This document shows, piece by piece, positions 44,901 through 53,345 of a stretch of 64,000 nt of DNA (position 1 is its first letter; each line of letters starts with the position of its first letter). The notes under the pieces are model-generated. The model had not been told where the DNA came from, did not search any database, and saw nothing but the letters and a program-made list of their open reading frames with translations. The stretch covers positions 7,564,001 to 7,628,000 of the forward strand of contig AP026539.1 in assembly GCA_026075535.2 (NCBI GenBank). Direction: 5' to 3'. The position numbers and the translations under genes are program-made. The DNA is from Tricholoma matsutake (lineage: Eukaryota > Basidiomycota > Agaricomycetes > Agaricales > Tricholomataceae).

Positions 44901-46209
44901 TCCCTCCTCTTGTTCATGTGCTAGTCATTGAGATATGGATGTCTTTGCTCTGATCCATATGTCTGAGTTGAGTAGGTACCATGGGGAGCCTTTGCTCTTT
45001 GTAAGCCTGTTGATCGTGTTTGTTTTTGGATGTACTTGTATCTCAGCTCTCGATGTTCCTCTGTCAGGGGAAGTTCTATATCTGGTCTGAATAGGCCAAT
45101 GACCAGTTCACCTCATACATATGTGATCAATACCAAGTCGTCCTCAATTGCATCTCGTTTGGGGATCTGGTTTGTTGCTTGTATTTCCATGCCTGTGTCT
45201 GCCAATAGTTCTTCATTGGGTACCTCTTTGATCTTTACTTGAGGGGGGGTCTCCCTGGGTATTGGTACTCTGGTGTCAGTAGTACCATAATCTGGGGTTC
45301 TGTAATTGCATATTGGGGTAGCCCCCTGATGAGGGTCTTTTGTTCTGTTTTGTAATGCTGTTTTCAAGTTTCATTTGCTGGTGCTTTCCTCCCCTGTGGA
45401 GGTCAGCGAGTCTTTTATCTTCCACAGGATTTGTCATGTCTTGTCATGTTTGTTGTGTTTGCCCTTTTCCAGTTGCTTCTTCTTCTGGTTTTCTTGGGTC
45501 TTGGCAACAGCACATCATGCTGCTTTGAGGTTTCTGGCTTCTTTAGGAGTGCTGCTGCTCCTGGTCTTTGCAACAGCTATCTGGGCAGAATTCAGTTCTT
45601 TGGCTTTCTTTTTGGAAAGCCTTTCCTTTGTCTTTGCCATGGCCAGTCGTGCTCGGGCAAGGTTTCTCTCCATCTCTTTGGAGAGTCTTTCTCTTGTTTT
45701 TGCCACAGCCAATCTGGCTCAGGCAAGGCTCCTCTCTTTCTCTTCAAAGAGCCTCTGTCTTGTCTTGGCCACAATGTGTCAAATTTGTGCCATTCGGTCA
45801 TTGGGCGCCTCCTTCCCTGTGTTGACCCTGGGAAGGTTTAGGGTGTTTGGGAGGGCCCATTCAGCTCTTCTTGTCTTCTCCAAGATTCATTGGATTTGAG
45901 CCCATCGTTCTTCGTTTTGGAACTAAAAGTTCCCTTTTTCCAGTCGATGATCGGGTTTATCTCCCGCAGCCATGGCAGGCCCAGGATTACCAATTCTTTG
46001 CCTAGTCTGGCGACTAGGTATTCCATTGGGTAGTTCCTTCCGTTGATGTGGAGTCTCCCTTTCATGCATCTCATGATTGTTCCCTGCTTATTCAGGGTTC
46101 CATCCACGTTTGTGGCCTGAATGGTGTGGCCAGGGTATGTCCTGATCCCTTCCTGTTCGATGAATTTTGAGTCGATAAAGACTCCTCCTGCTCCAGAGCC
46201 GAGGAGCGC
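41983..46209 (-). pseudogene. D Pol: protease (part), RT, RNase H, integrase, chromodomain
   Basis: Protease C-terminal half near 45838-46200 (LGSGAGGVFIDSKF at the LTR junction, VILGLPWLREINPIIDW). Then a Lys/Arg/Glu-rich linker (45515-45800). RT from about 44800 has VIYMDDILIFS near 44290, so the catalytic pair is kept. A 331-codon open stretch (43203-44198) covers RNase H to the integrase finger. The integrase core has TTDFIMDLP and SDRDP. The chromodomain is YEVEVIITHKKHG to LKNAPEILTD at 42050-42190. The stop is TGA at 41983. Frameshifts and TGA codons inactivate it. Fully typical chromovirus order. Confidence 0.9.
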
Positions 46210-47515
46210 TGATGATGCTCAACCCAGAAACCCAAACAAAACCCACAAAATGGCTTCAGATGGTATAACACAAGTCAGAGGAAGGTTGCGAGGCCCTCTA
46301 GATGTCACCTGTCAGACCGACCGTCAAATAGTCATAGAATAACTGCTTGTCGAAGCAGTTCGAGGCTAAAAGAATGTATTTCGAGGCCTTGCGATGATTT
46401 TCGAGATGTTGCAATATTTTTCAAAGAAGTCTCAAGGAATTTCGAGTGCGCAGATATGTTTGGATGCAAGATTGGGGGACTAGACGAGTAGTAGAAGTGA
46501 AGAAAAGGCTAATCAAGGGAAGAGAGAGCAAAAATAGCATAATGCGAGGAATTTCAAGGAAGTTTAGTGTAAAACACCAAACTTTGGACTGAATAAGACT
46601 AAACTGAACTCTCAAATCACTGTGATCTGGGAGGAAGATGACGACTTGTTTTTCTTTGTATCTAGTACATCTTTTTATATAAAATAAAGAAAGTACCTAA
46701 AAAGGCTAGAGAACATGAGGCAAACATGTGGAAAACTCAAGGCAAAAGACAATATAAGTATATGAGAACAATAAAGCGAGCCTAGAAGGGGTGAATATAA
46801 CACATGATAAGAAATAATAAGAAAGAATAGCTAAAACTGGACTGTCCTTGTTATAAATTGAATAAAAGATCGGAAACTGCTTCGAGCTGGATTGTATGCA
46901 TGCACATGCAGTTGAAATGTGTTCAATATACACGATATAGTGTCCCATGTGTCCAGCATGCATCCGAAGATTGTTTGAACAGGAAATACTGTGTCCAACG
47001 ATGTTTTTTGAGGTTCGATGTTTTTTGAAGATTTTTGAAGATTCTTCAGACTTCGTTTGTGGCCCGATATCGGTGCAATATTGTTTGACAATGGTAGGGG
47101 ATACATCTGGCATGTGTGCAATGAGTATTCAGATAGCAATATAGTGTCCGATGTTGATTTGCGATGTTCAATGATTTTTGAAGTCAGTCAAGGAAATATC
47201 GGACTTGTTCAAAGGCCGATATCACTGCGATATTGCTCGATACTGGTTCGGAACTTATTGACGATGCTCCAAGTGTATATCCTGAGCTGTCCAAAGGTTG
47301 GGGGAGTTGTACTATGGTGGCCGAAGGCATACAAAGAATTTCGAGGTGTTGCAAAGAATTTCGAAGCATTTTCGTGACTTTGTAGAGCTTTGTAGAGGTT
47401 CATAGAGCTTCAGAGGGGTTCGTAGAAGTTCGGAGGGGTTCATATGGGTTTGTAGAGCTTCGACAACGATTGTAGATGTGATTTTCTGAGCTTGAATGAC
47501 AAGGTGGACCTATCG
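46210..47515 (-). repeat. C-like solo LTR, long subfamily, inserted in D protease
   Basis: 1306 bp from TGATGATGCTC to GGACCTATCG, flanked by GCGC at 46206-46209 and 47516-47519. The ends and the first 100 bp match the C LTRs, while the middle is longer and diverged. Removing it rejoins the D protease around ATNALL and GSGAG. There is no internal region, so it is a solo LTR. Confidence 0.82.
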
Positions 47516-47656
47516 GCGCATTCGTTGCAGCGTCTTTCCTGTTGTCTGACTCAGCTACCCAAATAGACAGGCACATAGATTGTCTATTCATGGTAGCTAA
47601 GAGTACAGATCCTATGGAGACTACAGCAGTGACTGGTGTTGCATCAGGCTGCTGTT
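47516..47656 (-). pseudogene. D protease N-terminal part
   Basis: The frame with SMCLSIWVAESDNRKDAATNA joins, across the solo LTR, to the LGSGAGG active-site loop. The expected Asp before SGAG is Gly here. Confidence 0.65.
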
Positions 47657-48820
47657 CTAAAAACCCGATTCCTCCATGAGGTTGAGGGCTTGTTCCTTTT
47701 CTTCTTTGTCCAGTTCATCCAGCATTGTGTGGATCTTCTGGTAGGTGTCCACCCCAGTCTTCTTCTGGGTGAAGCAGTTTTGGTAGGAAGGGGGCGCTGA
47801 CCCCATTTGAGTGGGGTTCTTTCCATCCCTGTGGTAGGACAATCGGTGTCCCAGTTGGTGGCAGATGAAACACAATCCCTTTCGGAGGTGTTCCATGCAT
47901 TCTTGGTTTGTCAGTCGGTTGATGTCAAGAGAGGGCTGTCCTTTCTTTGTCGTTTCATTTGTCTTCTGGTTCTGCCTGGTCTTTCCCAGGATTGCCATGG
48001 CCTGTTTCCATTGGCCTTCATATTTTGAAGCTGCCTTTATCCAGCCTTCAAGAGTATTGGGTACTGTCTCCATTGTGTGTACCCTCTTCAGTAATTCAGG
48101 GTGCAGTCCATCCATGAAGTACTTGATCATGGCTGCATCTTCTGTGATTCCCGTCCTGTCTTTCAGGATGCGGAAGTTTGCCACATATTCTTTGAGGTTC
48201 CCTGAACCTTGTTTGAGATTCTTGATCTCAGTCTTTGCCATTCTGGCATTGTCGATCAGTGAGAAGGCTTCTAGGACCTTCTGTCTGAAGTCTGCATATT
48301 CTCCAAGTCCCTTGGATTGGTGTTGGTTGACAAATGCCTGCACCCAGGCAGCTGCTGTCCCTCTATTCATGAAGGACAGCATGAAGATAATCTTCTTGTC
48401 GTTCGTGTCATAGACCTGGTCATTGATTCACAGGTATAGGTCCATCTCCTGCAGGCAGTCTTGGTCCGCTCTCCTGAGAAGTCTGTGGGTGATCGGATTT
48501 GAATGTCCTTCATGGACATCATAGGTGTGGTTGCAGCGGGTTCAGACATCTGGTTATAGAGGTTGTTGATTTTGTCTGTTAGGAAGTGGGTAGATGTTTT
48601 GGGTGGGGGTGTGTGTGGTTGTTCGAAGTCTTTGTCAGTGAGGAAATCTCCTCTTTGTCTTTCAGTTGATCTGTAGAACCAACACTGTGCTGGGGTCAAG
48701 TAATGGACTAGTCTTCCATTGTATGGGTACCAAGATGAACCTGGCTGTGATTCCGCTTCTCTTGGTGGTTGGTCTGGGGTTTGTCTAGACCCAGGTCATT
48801 GTGGTGTGCTTTGAGACATA
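47657..48820 (-). pseudogene. D Gag with degenerate zinc knuckle
   Basis: The ATG at 48820 (MSQSTPQ) starts an N-terminal region that needs a 1-nt shift near 48760 to read on. IRSPTDFSGERTKT opens the capsid domain, and FMNRGTAAAWVQAF and LEAFSLIDNARMAKTEI follow (47657-48382 is one 241-codon open stretch). The knuckle CFICHQLGHRLSYH has lost its last Cys. TAG at 47657 ends Gag. The capsid domain is typical of fungal chromovirus Gag. Confidence 0.85.
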
Positions 48821-48851
48821 TTGCCTACACCTAGGTAGGTGGGCTAGCAGA

Positions 48852-48861
48852 TAGTTTAGAT
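48852..48861 (-). promoter_or_regulatory. D self-priming site next to the 5' LTR
   Basis: Four nucleotides inside the 5' LTR the sense strand reads ATCTAAACTA. This is complementary to TAGTTTAGAT in the D LTR itself (plus-strand ATCTAAACTA at 49124-49133). The LTR site lies about 34 nt downstream of sense TATAAG (plus 49161-49166). There is no TGG site. The arrangement is Tf1-like and matches A1 and A3. Confidence 0.6.
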
Positions 48862-48865
48862 TGTA

Positions 48866-49676
48866 TGTTAAGGGCAAAGCCTCAACTACTCAATCTAGTC
48901 GATGTCATCCAATGAGGTGCTTCCTTGTTGAGTCATTTCATACTAGTCTTACTCAGAGCATCCGACATAAGATGATAGTACACCTCTAGCAGGGCTTCTG
49001 CATAGAGTCATCTGGGTTCACACACTAAGGGACTTCCTTAGTGGTTTTGAGTGAGTTCATGTACTAAGGGGATTCCTTAGTAGTTTCAAATGAGCTTGCA
49101 AGTTAAGGCTGTAGATTGCCTAGATCTAAACTAAGGACATCCCTACTACAAGTCACAGTACTTATACTAGAAGGGAGATCCCTATCGTCCAATCGGAATG
49201 GTAGATGCATATCAAGTAACAATAGAAACAGTAAGCCTCATGACTTGCATGAGGCGTCCGATGTCGTGGAGTGCTGTGGCACAGCATGTCAGGAAACAAT
49301 AAGAGATAAGCCTCATGCCTAGCATGAGGCGTCCGATGTCATGGATCTGATGTCAAGGATCTGATGTCAAGGATCCAATGTCAAGGACATGCTGTGGCGC
49401 AGCATGTCAATCATGAGAGTCCAACGTCACAGACCTCATGTCAAGGGGCTGTCGTATCACAGCATGTGTGGGAGTGGGTTCGGGTGCATGGAGTCACCAT
49501 GCGTCAAGGGTGCCTTCCATGGGAAGGGGATCAAATGCATGTTGGCATGCATAGTGTGTGTGTCTGGTGTCAAGGGCATGCCTCGGGCATGAGTCAGGGA
49601 GTGCCTCCTGTCTGGAGGGGATCGTTGGGTGCGTTGGGTCAGTTAGGTTCCATGAGTTACAAGGAAAATTGTAACA
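48866..49676 (-). repeat. D 5' LTR
   Basis: 811 bp, with the same ends as 40085-40844. It contains the paired hairpins at 49235-49255 and 49310-49330 and an additional ACATGCTG/CAGCATGT palindrome near 49386-49407. Confidence 0.92.
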
Positions 49677-49832
49677 AGCATGCTTCTTCATTTCTTCGGA
49701 GTTCATGACATTGCATGCAGAGAAAAGCAATTCGAGCTTGTTAAAATATCAGTGAAGTTCTTGCAGCTGGGTAGGGTCAAATTTTGGAGCTGTGGAATGA
49801 CCACAAGCTGGCATTGTTGCTTGTGTAGTCAT
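49677..49832 (-). pseudogene. C2 Gag, N-terminal part
   Basis: The ATG at 49832 begins MTTQATMPACGHS and continues to KKHAC, where D interrupts. The rest is at 39015-40084. The upstream Ser/Thr-rich leader (49850-50030) is in frame but has no ATG. Confidence 0.8.
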
Positions 49833-50144
49833 GAATGCGATGTTTCTAGGGGTAGGGGTTAAAACTTGTGTGAACGATGGTAGAGGAGTCAAAGTTGTTG
49901 GAAGGATGAATGAAGATGTAGATGATGAAGACGAAGAAGTAGAGGATGATGTTGAAGGCAAGGAGATTGGTGAAGGGAATAATTGATGATGAGTCGATTC
50001 TGCTTTGGAAACAGGGATTAGAATATCTCCCAATTGTTTGAGAGATTTGAAGGTGTGGCAAGTGTTGATTTGTAGGTTTCTAGCTTGTGTTGGTCTAAGC
50101 TGGGAGATTCGAGATGGATTAGGCAATGAAATGATTTAGAAACC

Positions 50145-50161
50145 CCTTGCGGTGGGCTCCA
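50145..50161 (-). promoter_or_regulatory. C2 primer-binding site, TGG type
   Basis: Sense TGGAGCCCACCGCAAGG lies three nucleotides from the 5' LTR, the same as in C1 apart from one CpG. Confidence 0.6.
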
Positions 50162-50164
50162 AAA

Positions 50165-51250
50165 TGATGATACTCCACCAGGAAACCCAAAAAAAACCCA
50201 CAATAAGGTCTCGACTGGCATAACTCTAGTTAGAGGAAGGTTGCAAGGTGGTACTAAATATCACTGCTGTTACCCAAGGTTAGGGAAATGACTTTAGAGA
50301 GGGTCTGATGAAGTTTGATGAGGTTGGAGGGTGTACAAAGCACTATGATGATGTTCGAGGGAAGTTCAATGAGGTTTGAGGGTGTACAAAGTGGTGCAGT
50401 CACATTCAACGAAAGTTCAAAGAGGTTCGAAGATATTTGAAGAAGTTTGATGAAGTTCAAAGGGTTTACAGAGGACAAGGACGACTTTGATGATGGCTGA
50501 GGATAGACTATAGGGATGTAGAAAGGCTTTTGAGTGGGGATAGATGATAGATGATTGTTTAGAGAAGCTAGTATGAAGAGTTCAAAGAAGTTCAGTGTAA
50601 AACACTAAACTTCTAGACTAAGTCGAGAGGCTTGGACTCAAGAGGATTGCTCTTAAATCAGACAATTTGTGTCAGAGGACAATCTATTCTGTCTTTCTAA
50701 GTAGCTAGTACAAGGCTATATATGTTTGGGAGAGGTGATACTGAAAAGGAAATAAAACATGAGGAATACATGAGGCAAGATATAAAACAATAGAGAATCT
50801 TTGCAAATCATAGAATAAATGAAAGAAGATGAGAAGGGAAACATATAGAGTCACAATTTATCATGGGTACCTGTCCCCATTGATCCAATATATCATCAAG
50901 ATGTCAAAGTGCAATCGCATCCTAAAATCCCATCATTGTGTCTCCTTGTGTCCAGTGGTGCTTGATATGTGATGCACTAACTCTTACAAGGTGTGCTGCA
51001 TGTATCTGAAGGGTGGTGCAATAGGTATATGGCAGCCGAAGTCGTTTGAAGTTCTGCAAAGTTGTTCAAACTTGCTCAAAGTGTTGCAAAGTCATTTGAA
51101 GTCATTTGAAATCGTTTGAAGTAGTTTGAAGTAGTTTTGGAGCAGTCTCGCAGGGTTTGTAGGGGTTTGTAGGGGTTGGGAGCATGTGTTTTGATGTGTC
51201 GATGCCTTTGGAGACATTCCCAGAGCTTAGTGCGCATGCTGGACCTGTCA
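50165..51250 (-). repeat. C2 5' LTR
   Basis: 1086 bp from TGATGATACT to GGACCTGTCA. It abuts the GCAG target duplication at 51251-51254. Confidence 0.92.
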
Positions 51251-52097
51251 GCAGGCGATGAAGGAGCAAATGGAATGGGAGATGAGAGAGCTGGAGGAGG
51301 AAGTGACGAGGGAGGAGGAGCAGAGGACGCAGGAGGCGCAAAGAGCAGCAGGGGTGTGGAAGAAGGAGGCAGCTGCTGCAAGACAAGCAGAGAAGAAGTG
51401 GGTGGCTGTGGCCAAGGGTAGCAAGTCCCCAAAGAAGAAGAAAGTCACCAAGTCGAAGGCGAGGGTGGGGTCAGAGGAGTCCAAGGGTCCAGTGTGGGTG
51501 CAGGCTGCCTTGCCCTGCAAAAGGTGAGTCTCTTGTTTTACTTCTCAGCCTTCTTTTACTGATAAGTGGCCTAGATGCAAATATCAAAAATTTTCTTGTT
51601 TCAAGATGGGCATGAGGGGACGCATGTGCGATAACTGCATGCATGTCAAACACAAGTGCAACAAGGTAGTGTGGCAGGGGCAGGAGGCCCCTGCAGCAAA
51701 AATGGCGGGAATGATGGGGTCAATGGGGAATAGCAGGGAGAATGCAGAGCTGCTGCAGCAGCTGATGAAGACAGTGAAGAAGGTCAGTGAGGTGGCAACT
51801 GTGGTATGGGAGTCCATGGAGGAGGTCTGGGATGCATTGGACCCAGAGTGGGTGGAGGACGAAAGCGCTGGGGAGGAGAGCGACAAGGATGAAGACAAAG
51901 TGGAGCGGGTTGTGCGAGAGTCCCGCTGGGAAAGGCGCAGGATCTGCCAGTCTGGGGATGACTGGGCAGCTTTCCAGAGATATCTGGAGAAAAGGTGGGC
52001 AGATGATGAGGAGGAGGAAGAAGATGACAATGGTGACAACAACAAAGAGGGTGCAGGGAATGAAGAGGGTGAGGGAGATGTGGAGGTGGTAGTGTAG
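51251..52097 (+). CDS. A3 antisense accessory gene: spliced Zn2Cys6 protein, 287 codons open
   Basis: This continues the frame from 31827-31898, interrupted only by C2. Exon 1 ends at 51523, intron 51524-51574 (51 nt, GTGAGT donor, CTGAT branch, CTAG acceptor), and exon 2 runs to TAG at 52095-52097. With C2 and the intron removed the frame has 287 sense codons and no stop. Order: a charged helical N-terminus, SPKKKKVTK (SV40-like NLS, about 51430), QAALPCKR, then the zinc cluster with exact C-x2-C-x6-C-x9-C-x2-C-x6-C spacing created by splicing. A Gln/Leu helical region, ALDPEW and a strongly acidic tail follow. Zn2Cys6 proteins are fungal DNA-binding regulators, so nuclear action is inferred. 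It is antisense to, and convergent with, A3 pol (stop at 52199). Confidence 0.72.
51524..51574 (+). other. Predicted 51-nt intron in the A3 antisense gene
   Basis: Splicing joins AG and A into an Arg codon between the first two cysteines (C-K-R-C). Without splicing the frame stops inside the intron. E and A4 have introns of 48 and 52 nt at the identical codon position. Confidence 0.72.
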
Positions 52098-52145
52098 GGA
52101 TCTGGTTGGATTCAAAAAAATTCTTTTTATTTTGTTTCTGTTTGC

Positions 52146-52151
52146 AATAAA
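52146..52151 (+). terminator. AATAAA signal of the A3 antisense gene
   Basis: Lies 49 nt after the stop, inside the 101-bp convergent gap before the A3 pol stop. Conserved in A1 and A4. Confidence 0.5.
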
Positions 52152-52198
52152 ATTTGTTTCTGAGTGCTGACTGAGTGAATGAGTAACGTGAATAGGCT

Positions 52199-53345
52199 TT
52201 AAGTGGGTAATGGACTGGGTTTCTGTGCGTAGTGGGTGTGAAAGTCCATGAGGAGTTCTTGGGCATGGTCAAGTTCCATAACAGGTAGCCAAGGTTTCTT
52301 CATCGGTTCCCTGGTAACCTTCCCATCAGACGAGGTAGAGAATCTTGCAGTGGCACCGGTTGTTGACCTTGGAGTTGAGGACTTCAGCGATCTCATACTC
52401 AAGCTCGTCATCGATAGTGATAGGAGGAGGTGGAGGTTGTGCTCAATTTGGAATTGTGTTCGGGAAGTGTTTTTCTAGTTGGGAGACATGGAAAACAGGG
52501 TGGATGACCCGCATGTGGTCCAGAAGCCACAGGGTGACTGAGTGAGTACCCAGGCAGGTGATGATTTTAAAGGGACCATGGTTCTTTTTGGAAAGTTTCT
52601 TGGAGGGATGTGTGGTGCTAATATTTTCCGCAGTGATGTAGGCAGAATCACCAAGGTTGAAGTCGGGTGTGGGTGCCCGATGTTTGTCCGCATGGCCTTG
52701 ATAATGCTCTTGAGCAGCCGCAAGCTGTTTCTGAAGTTCCTGATGAAGGTCATCTAAGTTGACGATGAACTCGCGGGTGCGCTGTGAGGCTAAGTTGTGT
52801 TTGGGGAAGATGGAAATGTTCAGGTGGTAGCCTTTGTTGGCAAAGAAAGGGGATACACCTGTAGAGGCAGAGGGAGCATTGTTGTAGGCAAATTCACCCA
52901 AGGGTAAGAGGCGAGACCAGTCATCCTGCTGATAGTTACAGAAGATCCAGAGGTACTGCTCCAGGGTCTGATTAAGTCGTTCCATCTGACCATCACCTTG
53001 CAGGTGATAACCAGAAGTAAAGTGGATCTGCATGTCGAGCACTTTTCCAAGGGAGAGGAAGAAATGGGAGACAAACTCAGATCCCTGGTTGCAAGTGACA
53101 TGCGATGGGACGCCATGCTTGGAGAAGATGTGGAGGACAAACAGGTTGGCTAATTCTTGGGCTGTGATTTCATTGACAGTTGGGATGAAGATGCCTTGTT
53201 TGGTGAGGCGGTCAACGATGACCAGGATAGTGGTGTGGCCGTCGGAGTCGGGTAGTTGCTCAATGAAATCCATGGAGATTGAGTTCCAAGGTTGTTCTGG
53301 AACTGGAAGTTGCTTCAGGAACCCATAGGGCTTGTGTTGAGGCAA
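52199..53345 (-). pseudogene. A3 integrase core and chromodomain (degenerate)
   Basis: A 300-codon open stretch (52443-53345) holds the DDE core: D in SMDFIEQL; the second Asp is Asn in CNQGSEF; E in GDGQMERLN. The chromodomain (52199-52440) is interrupted by a TGA and a frameshift near 52300. The stop is TAA at 52199. Confidence 0.9.

Larger units (their letters stand above)
40085..49676 (-). mobile_element. Element D: complete chromodomain Gypsy retrotransposon
   Basis: LTRs at 40085-40844 and 48866-49676 begin TGTTAAGGGC and end GTAACA. Flanks are AGCGT (40080-40084) and AGCAT (49677-49681), a 5-bp duplication with one CpG decay. The interior encodes Gag, protease, RT, RNase H, integrase and chromodomain, plus a sense third ORF. 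A C-like solo LTR (46210-47515) splits the protease. D lies in C2 Gag. Confidence 0.93.
31899..51250 (-). mobile_element. Element C2: complete family C retrotransposon, itself split by D
   Basis: LTRs at 31899-32967 and 50165-51250 are flanked by GCAG at 31895-31898 and 51251-51254, a 4-bp duplication. The interior holds primer site, Gag, protease, RT, RNase H, integrase and an antisense accessory gene. D is inserted in Gag (40085-49676). C2 inserted into the antisense gene of A3. Confidence 0.9.

Noticed and set aside
46706..47403. Open frames inside the C-like solo LTR
   Set aside because: They lie wholly within a defined LTR with target duplications and have no conserved motifs.
49235..49330. 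Hairpins as transcription terminators or a CRISPR-like array
   Set aside because: Only two units, both in a eukaryotic LTR. The spacing and context do not fit either interpretation.
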